Shown: positions 12,140-23,726 of the stretch, piece by piece | Layout of the letters: each line of letters opens with the position of its first letter | Position numbering within the stretch: position 1 is the first letter of the stretch | From: Carnegiea gigantea | Taxonomy: Eukaryota > Streptophyta > Magnoliopsida > Caryophyllales > Cactaceae | Assembly (NCBI GenBank): GCA_029747015.1 | Contig: JAKOGI010000531.1 | Location: 213,501-277,500 of the forward strand | Length of the DNA stretch: 64,000 nucleotides | Reading direction: 5' to 3' | Notes under the pieces: generated by a model | Database searches by the model: none | Told to the model about the DNA's origin: nothing | What the model saw: the letters and a program-made list of their open reading frames with translations, nothing else | Translations under genes and position numbers: made by a program

Positions 12140-12690
12140 GTACTGAACTAAAGTTTATCGATTAGATAATTTATCAATTATATGAAATTTATTGAGTATT
12201 TCAAGTTTATCGATTATATGGAATTCATTTATTATACAAAGTTTATCGATTACATGGAATCTATTGATTATATGAAGTTATCGATTATGCGAAATTTATC
12301 GATTATATGAAATTCATTTAGAGTTTACCGATTATATATAGTTTATCGATTATATGTCGTTCATCGATTATATAAAGATTATCGATTACATGATGTCTAT
12401 TGATTATATAAAGTTTATCGATTACATGAAGTTTATTGATTATACGAAGTTTATCGATTATATAAAGTTTCCCGATTATATGAAGTTTGTTGATTATAGA
12501 ACAGTTATTCATTATATGAAGTCTATTCATTATATAATCGATTGTATGAAATCTATCGATTATATGTGTTTATCGATTATATGTGACTTATCAATTATAT
12601 GAGGTTTATCGATTATATAAAGTTTATCGATTACATGAAGTTTATCGAGTATATGTAATTTATCGATTATGTGTATATATTACGGTGAAT
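12140..12690. repeat. 18-bp AT-rich array, solo LTR (longest version)
   Basis: Consecutive 18-base units such as TATCGATTACATGAAGTT, TATTGATTATACGAAGTT and TATCGATTATATAAAGTT run in register between about 12360 and 12530. The period equals six codons, which explains the false frames full of I-D-Y on both strands. Confidence 0.85.
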
Positions 12691-13076
12691 GTTGACATTA
12701 ATTGCAATCGTATGGATTGCGTTATGATGTTGAGAATCGGTTGGTAAAACGATTTTATGACGCGATCATACATGCTATGTGAAACCTTTTCCCTGAATTA
12801 ATGAATGCGCGAGATGGCGTGGATGTCAAGTTTCAGAGATCTTTAAAAATCCATAAATGCTTATTCGCACGATGTCAAAGCGTTGCTAAACATTTATTTA
12901 TTGCCTGTTTTAATTGACAAGTCATTGGTCATGAGATAATCTTAAATTACCGAGCTGCTCAATTGAATATGGTAGACGGCCAGTCAACAGGTCTAGGAAT
13001 CCTTTAAGAAAGGACTAAAGTCTTAAGCGTCCGACTATGCCGTATCCATTGCTATTATCGAAGTTTACATGAGAAT

Positions 13077-13355
13077 TTAAAGGTTAATGTTCATTGTTCT
13101 GCCAGAAGGCAAAAATTCAAGTTCAATGTTCATTGTTCTGCTAGAAGGCAGAAATTCAAGTTCAATGTTCATTGTTCTGCCAGAAGGCAGAAATCCAAGT
13201 TCAATGTCCATTGTTCTGCCAGAACGCAGGAATTCAAGTTTAATATATATTGTTCTACCAGAAGACGGAAATTCAAGTTCAATGTTCATTGTTCTGCCAG
13301 AAGGCAGAAACTCAAATTCAGTGATTCAATGTTCTGCCAGAAAGCAGAGAACGCA
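13077..13355. repeat. 39-bp hairpin array, solo LTR (7 units)
   Basis: TTCT starts of the hairpin (or its variants) fall at 13097, 13136, 13175, 13214, 13253, 13292 and 13332. Same unit as in the left LTR with one more copy. Confidence 0.9.
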
Positions 13356-15440
13356 AAGTTCAGTGATTCAATGATTCAAAGTTCAAAGTTTTATAGTTTT
13401 GTCAATAGGCATAAGCTTCAAAGTTTAATGCCTCGTAGTCCAGCCAATAGGAAGAAAATTTGAAGTGCATATGTCTTATAGTTCTGCCAACCATAAGCCC
13501 GCTAACTGGTAGAAAACCAGGCTAAGGGAACTCCCAGGGCATATGATGGTTTATAAAACGCTATACTTTTAATAAACAAACATGTGATTTAAAGCAGAGT
13601 CCAGTGAAATTCAAATGTTATAGTGCTATGATATTGGTTTACTACCCACATGATGGGATTATATGTTCTATTTTAGGATATTGTTCTACGTCTTATCAAA
13701 GATACCTACTCCTGCATATAATCTGTTACTATATGGTGTAGTGAAATCAATAAACGTTCACGGTAACGTTCAATGACTAATATTCAGCGTCCGTTGGGTA
13801 TTGTTCGCAGTTTTACGAATTCATAGTTCATGCGAATTTACTGTTCAGTGGCCAATGTTCAATGTGCGATGTCAATGTGCAAAGTTTAATATTCAGTGTT
13901 CACTGTTTATTGTTCAATGTGCAATGTTAACATTCAATGAGTTCTTATGACTCTTTACGTAATAAGCCTCAGGGACGTAATAAACCTTATATATAAAGTT
14001 TAGCGATTGGTCCAAATACGATTACGCTTGCATTGTGGTCTGAATACGTTGCAAGGTAAGTGATTCTCTTCTAAGGGAAGGAACTATAAACGACTTTTGT
14101 AAGTATTATTGCACTTTAAAGTATTGTTTTGGGGGGGTTATCCACTAAACAACTGTTGCTCATTCCCATCTATTATTGTTGTTCCCTTCCCAAGTTTATG
14201 AAATATCAGGTAAAAGTCGGGCCAAATAAGTCGAGATGGATTACTGCTGTCCTAGGGATAAAGCTACATGCCCTTCATGTGAACTGCAAGTTGTATTGTG
14301 ATGTATGGTTTATTGTTATGTAATTTAAGTCCTTGTATGCTTGTGTTACATAGCATCTAGAGTCGCTCCGTACAGCCATGTGAGCCGATCATTGTGTAGC
14401 TAAGGTTGTTTATAGTTGGGATGTAACCCCAGTACTCCGGTCATATGGGCCGTAGAGTTGTACCTTTATTATTCCATTGTTTTAGTATTGAGCTGCGCTG
14501 GTTGATATGCTCTGGGCGGGTGGCCCGTAGAGCCGTGAACTCCGGCGGGTAGCCATTGAGTTGGTTTTATTATTGCGTTTGATTGCAGGGCATTTAATGT
14601 AAGGCTTTAAACCTGGGAAACGATCAGTTTTCAGGGGAAACTCTGTCTGTTTCGTCCCAGAATTTTAAGAAAAACAAAGTACAACGTTAAGACTCCTAAC
14701 CTAGGGTTAGGGGCGTTACACCTTAATTCTAATGATTGAATTCAGGGTTATGTAGAAGTCCTTGCCGTAACCCTTCATTGAGTTTTGAAGCGTAGTTGTC
14801 AATGTAAGCGACCAGAGTGATGGTTACATATGTACCGCCCCTGTAAGCGATACCCGAAATACGTGATGGACTGATTCAGATTCCATATGACTCTTGGGCT
14901 GTAAACATTGAATCATTGATTCCATAAACTGCCATTGCGCCAAAGTAATCTTACGTGAGGTTGGGTGATACCCTCAGCACTTTAGAGGGTTATTGGGAAT
15001 CTCAAGGATAACCGCTTTAAGCCCCAAAGGTGATTTGCAAATGCATTGCCATGTACGGCCTTTAATGGTTATAGCCTGATGTCATCCCCTTGGACGCCAA
15101 CTCAGGGCGATGCTTGTGTATAGAGTTCCTTATCATAAGACGAATGGTATTTAGATTATCCAAAATCTGTGCCTCTTGTAAAAGTGCGTTAATATGGTTT
15201 TCCATGTCAACTCATTTGCCCTCTCCAATACGATCCACCCTTGACGCCTGAGTAGAGCGAGTAGATGCTTGAAAAGGTTGGCGAAGTGGTGACAGGATAC
15301 CATAAGCCCCTTTGGAATTGCATTCATTGTACAACAGTTTTTTTTGATTCTGTAATACGTTATATGGATGGTACCGGGTGTATGTAAATGCTATGGGTGG
15401 CTTAATATAGACCTTGGAATTTCGAAGACGAAATTCTTTT

Positions 15441-15453
15441 AAGGAGGAAAGGA
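15441..15453 (+). other. polypurine tract of the LARD-like element
   Basis: AAGGAGGAAAGGA lies directly before the right LTR start TGTAACACCC. It would prime plus-strand DNA synthesis. The bases before it (TTTCGAAGACGAAATTC) resemble the last codons of chromovirus pol genes. Confidence 0.85.
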
Positions 15454-16374
15454 TGTAACACCCGTGATTTTATTCCCCTCCGTTAAGCCGATTATTGAAA
15501 AGAATATTATGAGTATCATCATTATTATTAGTTTTATTGGTCTTAAGGATTATTATTGGGTACCATCTTAAGCAGATTCCCGAACACGACTAGAATGTCG
15601 AACCTTGGGAATGATCCTGCAATTTATTGAATTGAACCTTAATATAATCAAAAGGCGAATAAACCGATCAATGCTGATATTAATGGTTACGGTTTAAGAT
15701 TTGGAGGTCGGAAAATTGAATTTATGGTACACCGTGTTGGTGTTTTTAGTAGTGGACAAAAACAACACAAAAAAAAAAATAATTAAGGGGCCAAAGCCCC
15801 TTCTGTCTGGAGGGGGCAGAGAAGAATCGCGAACAGAGGGGGGGTTCCCTCGACCCCCCTTGTCGGTGAAACCACACATACACGCACGGAGAGAGAGAAG
15901 GAGGGGAGGTGGGGGGGCTGCCGGCGACCAGCCGACGCACGGCTGGCCATCCCCCACCCCGGTCGTCGCCCGAACCCGAGTCAGAGACAAAGGCAGTGAG
16001 AGAAGGGAGTCGTGGGTCAAGGCTTAGGGACCCCGACCTCGGGCGACCGCCATCAGCGCGGCCACTCTCGCCGGACGCCGGCGCTGGGGGTGGCAAGCAG
16101 AGGCGGTAAGAGGAGGAGAGAGAGAGGAAGCAGTAGCAGGGTAACAAAGGGGGACCGAACCCACACCGAGCCAACCCGAATCAAACCCTAAAACGGGTCC
16201 TTTAGCTTGGATTCGAGGTGGGTTTCCTCTTCCTCCTATTTATTGTTAATTTCGATGAAATTTATTGATTATTGACTATAGTTCGTTCAGATTGAATTCG
16301 AACTGATTATCAGTGATTTGAGGAAATTGTAGCGTAAATTGAATGATACCATACCTATATATTAGTCGTACTGA

Positions 16375-16710
16375 ACTAAAGTTTATCTATTAGCTAGTTA
16401 TTGATTATATGAAATTCATTTATTATATAAAGTTTATCGATTATATAGTTTATCGATTATATGAAATTTATTGAGTATATCAACTTTATCGATTATATGG
16501 AATTCATTTATTATACAAAGTTTATCGATTACATGGAATCTATTGGTTGTATGAAGTTAACGATTATAAGAATTTATCGATTATATGAAATTCATTTAGA
16601 GTTTACCGATTATATATAGTTTATCGATCATATGTTGTTTATCGATTATATAAAGATTATCGATTTCATGAAGTTTGTCAAGTATATGTAATTTATCGAT
16701 TATGTGTATA
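16375..16710. repeat. 18-bp AT-rich array, right LTR
   Basis: Same TATCGATTATATGAA-type units as in the left LTR, of similar total length. Confidence 0.75.
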
Positions 16711-17104
16711 TATTATGGTGAATGTTGACATTAATTGCAGTCGGGTGGATTGCGTTATGATGTTGAGAATCGGTTGGTAAAACGATTTTATAATGCGATC
16801 ATACATGCTATGTGAAACCTTTTCCCTGAATTAATGAATGCGTGAGATGGCGTTGATGTCAAGCTTCAGAAATCTTTAAAAATCCATAAATGCTTATTCG
16901 CATGATGCCAAAGCATTGCTAAACGTTTATTTATTACCTGTTTTAATTGACAAGTCATTGGTCATGAGATAATCTTAAATTATCGGGCTGCTCAATTGAA
17001 TAAGGTAGACGGCCAGTCAATAAGTCTAGGGATCCGTTAAGAAAGGACTTAAGTCTTAAGCGTCCGGCTATGTCGTATCCATTGCTATTATCGAAGTTTA
17101 CATG

Positions 17105-17460
17105 AGAAATTCAAGTTCAATGTTCATTGTTCTGCCAGAAGGGAGGAATTCAAGTTCAATGTCCATTGTTCTGTCAGAAGGTAGGAATTCAAGTTTAATG
17201 TACATTGTTCTACTAAAAGGCAGAAATTCAAGTTCAATGTTCATTGTTCTGCCAGAAGGCAGAAATTCAAGTTCAATGTTCATTGTTCTACCAGAAGGCA
17301 GAAATCCAAGTTCAATGTCCATTGTTCTGCCAGAAGGCAGGAATTCAAGTTTAATGTCCATTGTTCTGCCAGAAGGCAGGAATTCAAGTTCAATGTTATA
17401 TTGTTCTGCTAGAAGGCAGATATTCAAGTTCAGTGATTCAATGTTTTGCCAAAAGGCAGA
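17105..17460. repeat. 39-bp hairpin array, right LTR (9 units)
   Basis: TTCT starts at 17130 and steps by 39 to about 17403, with a last unit near 17442. This is the largest copy number of the three LTRs. Confidence 0.9.
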
Positions 17461-18864
17461 GAACGTAAAGTTCAGTGATTCAATGATTCAAAGTTCAAAG
17501 TTTTATAGTTTTGTCAATAGGCATAAGCTTCAAAGTTTAATGCCTCGTAGTCCAGCCAATAGGAAGAAAATTTAAAGTGCATATGTCTTATAGTTCTGCC
17601 AACCATAAGCCCGTTAACGGGTAGAAAACCAGGCCAAGGGGACTCCCAGTGCATATGATGGTTTATAAAACATTATACTTTTAATAAACAAACATGTGAT
17701 TTAAAGCAGAGTCCAGTGAAGTTCAAATGTTATAGTGTTATATTATTGGTTTACTACCCACATGACGGGATTATATGTTCTATTTTAGGATATTGTTCTA
17801 CGTCTTATCAAAGATACCTACTCCTGCATATAGTCTGTTACTATATGGTGTAGTGAAATCAATAAACGTTCACTGTAATGTTCAATGACTAATATTCAGT
17901 GTCCGTTGGGTATTGTTCGTAGTTTTACGAATTCATAGTTCATACGAATTTACTGTTCAGTGGCCAATGTTCAATGTGCAATGTCAATGTCCAATGTTCA
18001 TTGTTTATTGTTCAATGTGCAAAGTTTAATATTCAGTATTCACTGTTTATTGTTCAATGTGCAATGTTAACATTCAATGAGTTCTCATGACTCTTTATGT
18101 AATAAGCCTCAGGGACGTAATAAGCCTTATATATAAAGTTTAGCGATTGGTCCAAATACGATTACTCTTGCATTGTGGTTTGAATACGTTGGAAGGCAAG
18201 TGATTCTCTTCTAAGGGAAGGAACTATAAACGACTTTTGTAAGTATTATTGCACTTTAAAGTATTGTTTTGGGAGAGGGGGTTATCCAGTGAGCAATTGT
18301 TGCTCATTCCCATCTATTATTGTTGTTCCCTTCCCAGGTTTATAAAATATTAGGTAAAGGTCAGGCCTAATAAGCCGAGATGGATTACTGCTGTCCTAGG
18401 GATAAAGTTACATGCCCTTCATGTGAGCTGCAAGTTTTATTGTGATGTATGGTTTATTGTTATGTAATTTAAGTCCTTGTATGCCTGTATTTCATATCGC
18501 CTGAAGTAGATCCGTACGACCATGTGAGCCGATCATCGTGTAGCTAAGGTTGTTTATAGTTGGGATGTAACCCCAGTACTCCGGTCGTGTGGTCCGTAGA
18601 GTTGTACTTTTATTGTTCCATTGTTTTAGTATTGAGCTATGCTGGTTGATATGCTCCGGGCGGATGGCCCGTAGAGTCGTGAACTCCGGCAGGTAGCCGT
18701 TGAATTGGTTTTATTATTGCGTTTAATTGTAGGGCATTTAATGTAAGGCTTTAAGTCTGGAAAACGGTCAGTTTTCAGGGGAAACTCTGTCCGTTTCGTT
18801 CCAAAATTTTAAGAAAAACAAAGTACAATGTTAACACGCCTAACCTAGGGTTGGGGGCGTTACA

Positions 18865-21833
18865 AGGCGGGGCATGTATTACATGTGGAATAGGGAACAT
18901 AGAGATCCCTAAATTCACTAACATATCTGCAACTTGGTTTGCCTCCCTGTAGCAGCGCGATATTTTAACTTCCCAATTTGGCTTCTCCATAAGTTTCTTA
19001 CACTCACCCAAAAGAGAGGCATGCTCAAGGCACCATGTGTATTTGCCTTGGAGCATGCCCACAACTGTCAAGGAGTCCAGTTGCATCCAGACCATAGCAA
19101 ATCCCATACTTTTTGCGAGCCTGAGCCCTCGATAAGCCGCTTTGATCTCTGCCTTAGTCAAGGTGCACACGCCCATTTTTTCCATGAAACCCACCAACCA
19201 TTCCCCCCTTCTCCCCGGATAACCCTTCCTCCTCCTACCTAGCTCGGATTTCCTTTTGAAGCTCCATCAGTGTTCACAACAACCCACACCAGAGGAGAGG
19301 CAGCCCATGCGATGGAAACCCTCCCTTGGAGGCTCGGTTGCTTATTAATTCCGACTTCCTCTATCCCCCAGGAGCGACTCACTTCCTCGACTTTATTCAT
19401 AAGAAATGTGATTTTATCCCTAGGCACCCGCTTCACTGAATCCAAACAGCAGGTGCATCTCCATTTCCATAAATACCATAACGTGATTACGAATTTGGTG
19501 CTCCAATCATCCGGTGTCTCTTGGCCTTAGCGTTTTCCATAACCCACAACCCAAGGTCTCCCTCGCTTGACACACAGCTCCACCTATGCCCAGACACTGT
19601 TTGCCATAGCCTAGTTGCCAGTGGGCATCGTTTCAGGATATGGTCCATGTCTTCCAACTCGCCCCACACGCAGCACAACCCGCGTTTGTGGTTAAACATC
19701 ATCGAGCGCAGTTTGCATTTGTTAGGAGTTTGTCATGCATCGTTAACCACATAAACATTCTGGTTCGTTGAGGAACCCACAACTTCTATACCTACTTCCA
19801 CGAATCACTTGCCGATAACCTAGGCTCTTGTCTTAGTGAAGCAATCGCCGATTTCAATGAAAAATTCCCTGCTGCCTCCTCTTTCCAAAATAACTTGTCT
19901 CTTGTTCCTTCTTCAAGGAGCTCGAAAGAGGCAATTGCCTTCAAAACTTCCCCAGGAAGGCGGTCTCAGATTGCATTTCAACACCATCCTTGATTACGGT
20001 CCCACAAATCTGAGACCTTCTGTGCATGCGCATTCGGGGGCAACAGGTGGTGTTCACTTCGTTCAGGGGTTTATCAGTAGCCCAGGTATCAGTCCAGAAG
20101 AAGGTGTTGCTTCCATCCCCGATAGCGCAACTTATACCTCTGTTCAGCTCAGCATGTCCTTCTGCGCCATAATCCCCTTCCAAACATTTGAACAACTGGC
20201 ACGAACTGACCTCGGACGTATGTCTGCTCCATTGCAATACTTATGCTTGAGGATATTTATCCATAAACCTTCTGGCTCTGTCCTCAGTCTCCACCCAAGT
20301 TTCATCATTAATGTTGAGTTCAGCTAACGCATGGATCGAAGCCCTAACACACCATGCTCCTTAGGTTTAGTGACTACTTCCCAAACCACTAGATGTGTCT
20401 TTCGCTCCGTGGATATCCCCCCGCCCACAAAAATCTTCTCGTTTTGCGGTCTAGTTTGTCACAAATACTCCGTGGCAGCCAGGCTAATTGCATGACATAG
20501 GCTGGAATTGCCGAAATCGTGGAGCTAATCAATGTAGCTGTCCCCACTAATGAAAGACACTTCGATTTCCACGCCGCTAAATGCTTGTCCACCCTTTGCA
20601 CTATTTCCTGGAAGGTTGCTCTAGTGACCCTCCCATTAATTGTGGGGACGCCGAGGTACTTAGCCAGGTCACCCGTGCTCTCTATTCCGAGAACCTTGCA
20701 TATCCCATCAACTTCTACTGTGTTTGTATTTGGAGAGAAGTAAACTCGAGATTTAGACGTGCTCACACGTTGTCCCAAAGCCTGACAGAACCGATCTAAA
20801 CACGATCTGATCAAAAGCGTTTGTGCCCGGGTCGCTTCCCCAAAAAGAACGACATCATCCACAAAGAAAAGGCTTGATACTTTTGGGCCTTCTCTACTTG
20901 CCTGGACTGGCTTCCACCTACCCTCACTGACCTCTTCATTAATTAAGTGGCCTAATCACTCAATGCACGCCACAAAGATATACAGCGATAGTGGGTCACC
21001 TTGGCGTATACCCCGCCGTGGCTGGAATTGTTCCAATGGCTCTCCATTCCAGAGGATTCGCATCGAGCATGTAGTGATGCATCTTATGATCACTTCCACC
21101 CTTTGCTGGGGTAACCTCATTTCCTAGAGGGTATCTCCAATGAAGTTCCAGTTAAGTCTATCGTATGCTTTTTCCCAATCAAGTTTTATCGCCATCCACC
21201 CTTTAGATCCCGTTTTCTTACGCTTACGATGGAGAAGTTCTTGCATTATCATGACATTGTCTCCTATATGTCGTTTCGGCACAAAACTGACTTGGGTTGG
21301 GGAGATGAGTTCTGGGAGGGTGCGCTTCAATCTTTGTACAATGACCTTTGTAACCACTTTATATGCCACATTGCATACCCCAATCAGCCTGAACTGCGAG
21401 ACAAGATGTGGGTTCTCAACTTTGGGAATTAATGTTAAGAGGGTTTCGTTGAAGTCTTCTGGTAAGCTCCGTCATCCCAACACATTAAGGGCCATTGCAG
21501 TGAGGCTAGTGCCTACCAACTCCCAGTAGCTTTGGTAGAAGTATGCATGATATCCATCTGGCCCTGGGGCTTTAAATGGACCCATGCTGTCAATGGCTTC
21601 CTTGATCTCCTTAGCCGTAAACCTGTAACTCAATGCTACGAAAGACTCCTCCTCTAGCCTCGGGAAGGCCCCATGCGGCATCAAGTTTACTCGATGCAGG
21701 CACTCGTTATCCGATTAGACCTCCTTGAAATAATCTAGAATTAGCTACTTGAGTTGCTGAGGCTCTTGTATCCAGTCTCCATTCGCAGTATCCACGCTCC
21801 TTGAAATAACAACTCTTCTGCACCAAAAAAAAT
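18865..21833 (-). pseudogene. LINE (L1-type) ORF2 fragment: RT, zinc-knuckle and RNase H, broken
   Basis: Pieces of a plant L1 ORF2 appear in order on the minus strand. An A-P-G-P-D-G motif of the RT fingers lies within 21472-21684. K-L-D-W-E-K-A-Y-D-R follows near 21170-21200. The catalytic F-V-D-D-V-V-L-F-G box is near 20860-20880. A zf-RVT segment with C-x-V-W-G and a later H-x3-C lies within 19487-19702. RNase H starts with V-N-T-D-G-A-S-K-G at about 19250 and continues to 18865. Many stops and frameshifts separate the pieces. The 5' part with the endonuclease is absent. The RNase H domain is cut at 18865 by the LARD-like element and resumes at 5050. It belongs to the transposon, not to a host gene. 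Confidence 0.85.
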
Positions 21834-21848
21834 AATTCAAATCAATAT
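21834..21848. repeat. right 15-bp target duplication of the LINE fragment
   Basis: Exact copy of 4959-4973. A run of eight A (21825-21832) and one T precede it on the plus strand. Confidence 0.75.
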
Positions 21849-22218
21849 TTTTTAATAGTAATTTATAGAAATTTTATTAATTAAATTAATTGATGTCAAC
21901 AAAAATCAAAATTGATCGACATTAGTCTAGATGTCTAAATTAAATGTCTCAACATTTTGCATGGCGCTGACTAAAATTCCTCTGATGCAATCATCCCATT
22001 AGAAAAATCCAAATCTAATCACAAAATATTCCTTTGAACTTAGAATTGACAACAATCAATCATATTTGAAATTCAAATTAAAAAGGATCACATCTAGGTA
22101 TAAAAATTTGGGATTGTTCGAATTTTGTGACTAATTTAGATCGGAAAAATTTAGACAATTGAGTTTAGCCATTGGATGCTCAGATCAACGTGCAATTTTG
22201 ATATAGAAGTTTCAGAAG
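21849..22218. other. AT-rich spacer
   Basis: No frame or motif recognised. Distal upstream region of the RRM gene. Confidence 0.4.
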
Positions 22219-22872
22219 TTTAGATGAAAATTTTTAACAATTAGGCTTGGACATCGACAATTCTTATTCAAGCCAGCCAAAATTATATTTCGGTTGCAAT
22301 TTTTGAGTTCTCAAATCACAAATTTGGATGCTCGGGCCTCAATTTCGTACATCTACTAGGATTTGGATCTGATCAAAGTATTCAAGTTAATAATCCATAA
22401 AATTCATATCCGAACTTATTTTCCATATATCCAACTTGACGTAACCCGAACTCGAATTTGTATTAGCATTTATCGATTTCAATTATCGATCGAGAAGGTG
22501 AGGGGGCAAAAAAAAAAGAAAATAGATGCTGTAATTAGTAACTATGGTTTAGATGAAAAATTTTAACAATCGGGCCTGAACATCAACAATTCTCATTCAA
22601 GCCAGCAAAAATCACATCTTGGTTCCAATTTTTGAATTCTCAAATCACAAATTTAGATACGCGGACTTCAATTCGTACATTTGCTCGGACTTGATCCGAT
22701 CAAAATATTCAACCTAATAATCCATAAAATTCATATCCGAACTTATTTTCCATATACCCAAAGTGACGTGACCTGAACTCGTATTTTTGTTTGCGCTTGT
22801 CCATTTCAATTCACGATCAAGAAGGGGAGGGGGCAAAAAAAAAATGAAAATAGTTGCAGTAATTTGTAATTA
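22219..22872. repeat. tandem duplication of about 330 bp upstream of the RRM gene
   Basis: Unit one starts TTTAGATGAAAATTTTTAACAA near 22219 and unit two starts with almost the same words near 22548. Both contain ATAATCCATAAAATTCATAT, TTATTTTCCATATA and, at the end, a GGGGGCAAAAAAAAA run. The units differ at many positions, so the duplication is old. It may hold duplicated promoter sequence. Confidence 0.85.
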
Positions 22873-22879
22873 GGGTTTT

Positions 22880-23726
22880 ATAAACCAATAAAGGCAAGGG
22901 GGAAAGAGTCGTGGGTCCTCTGTTCTTCTCCATCGTCTGAACGCTCCCCTGTTTCTGTTTGTTTGCGTTTCTGTACATCCCCCCCAATTCTCCTTTGTTT
23001 TTCCCCTCTTGATTTGATCATCATTCTCCTCTCTCTCTCTTTCTCTCTCTCTCTCTCCTTCGCACGACCCAGAATTGTTCCCGCTGTGTATCTCACTTCC
23101 CTGAGAAATTCCCAATTCATACTCTCCATCTTCTTCTTCTTCTTCCGCATCGTGTTCTTGTTTCAATCTCTAAGTGTTCCTCTCTCATCCATAGGAGAAG
23201 GAGAGGTGGTGGAGAGGAGTGGAGAGGCCCATCCCACGTTCTTAAACCCCAGTACCACCCTCCACCGACCTTGGTCTTCTCTCTCTTCCCCTTTTTGACT
23301 CCATTTCCAATTCTAGGGTTTCTCCCACCCTTTTTCTTTTTTCGCCAATTTCCCCCCTTTTTTGCTGGCCCCCTGTTGTTGTTTGCTTTAATAATTCGAT
23401 TCAATTCGGTACCCTCTCCCCCCTCTCTCTGCCCCCCCCCCCCTTTTTTCTGCTTCCGCAACCCCACCCTACCATCCCTCAAGAATCATATTCAAATTTA
23501 AAGTAATATTAGAATTGCCTGCTGCTAGTAGTGCTGCTACTCTAGTCGGCGGCTAATGCTCTACTTTTGTTGAAATTCGCTATCAAAGCATGCCCATATT
23601 GCCCTAATCCCGATTTCTAGGGTTTTTCTAGGGTTTTGGTTCTCTGCCCATTCTTTCTTCTGTTCTCTCTCGTTGTGTTTGGGGGGCAAAATTCAATTCT
23701 GAGCAGGACTTGGTTGAGTCGAATTC
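22880..23726 (+). promoter_or_regulatory. probable promoter and CT-rich 5' leader of the RRM gene
   Basis: The stretch is strongly pyrimidine-rich on the plus strand, with long CT runs around 23030-23060, a run of 12 C near 23432 and several CTAGGGTTT-type boxes (for example near 23315 and 23620). Such leaders are common in plant housekeeping genes. No clear TATA box is visible. The transcription start cannot be fixed from sequence. Confidence 0.5.

Larger units (their letters stand above)
11175..14720 (+). mobile_element. solo LTR of the same family, nested (3546 bp)
   Basis: It begins TGTAACACCCAAGG and ends GGGGCGTTACA. CCTTA is duplicated directly outside (11170-11174 and 14721-14725). 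No primer site or purine tract adjoins it, so it is the scar of unequal recombination between two LTRs, not half of the surrounding element. From about 11985 onward it is nearly the same as the other two LTRs. Before that, its U3 start and GC block (11500-11980) are clearly different in sequence. It carries the longest 18-bp array and seven hairpin units. Confidence 0.9.
8339..15453 (+). other. internal domain of the LARD-like element, non-coding
   Basis: This spans 8339-11174 and 14726-15453, interrupted by the solo LTR. The longest open frames here are about 70 codons, unrelated to any retroelement protein I know, and lie on mixed strands. The primer site is at the start and the purine tract at the end. 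A diverged LTR-like block lies at 9310-9890. I see no captured host gene. Confidence 0.75.
5051..18864 (+). mobile_element. large non-autonomous LTR retrotransposon (LARD-like)
   Basis: The element has two long LTRs (5051-8338 and 15454-18864), both with TGTAAC...GTTACA ends, and the host duplication AGGCG at 5046-5050 and 18865-18869. A primer site TGGTATCAGAGC follows the left LTR and a purine tract precedes the right LTR, so it is transcribed on the plus strand. Without the nested solo LTR, the internal domain is about 3.6 kb and shows no gag, protease, RT or integrase frame on either strand. Long LTRs around a non-coding core match the class called LARD. The end of the internal domain (AATTTCGAAGACGAAATTC just before the purine tract) resembles the pol end of Tekay/Del chromoviruses as I remember them, so that lineage is the likely source of its enzymes. 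That lineage assignment is inference. Confidence 0.85.
15454..18864 (+). repeat. 3' LTR of the LARD-like element (3411 bp)
   Basis: Same layout as the left LTR, with the same U3 and GC block (about 15780-16190). Over the last 240 bases I count about two dozen differences from the left LTR, nearly all transitions, as expected from decay of methylated cytosines. The middle part is closer. It has nine hairpin units against six in the left LTR, which accounts for part of the length difference. Confidence 0.9.

Noticed and set aside
12318..12602. Frames rich in I, D and Y on both strands
   Set aside because: Produced by the 18-bp array, with a period of six codons.
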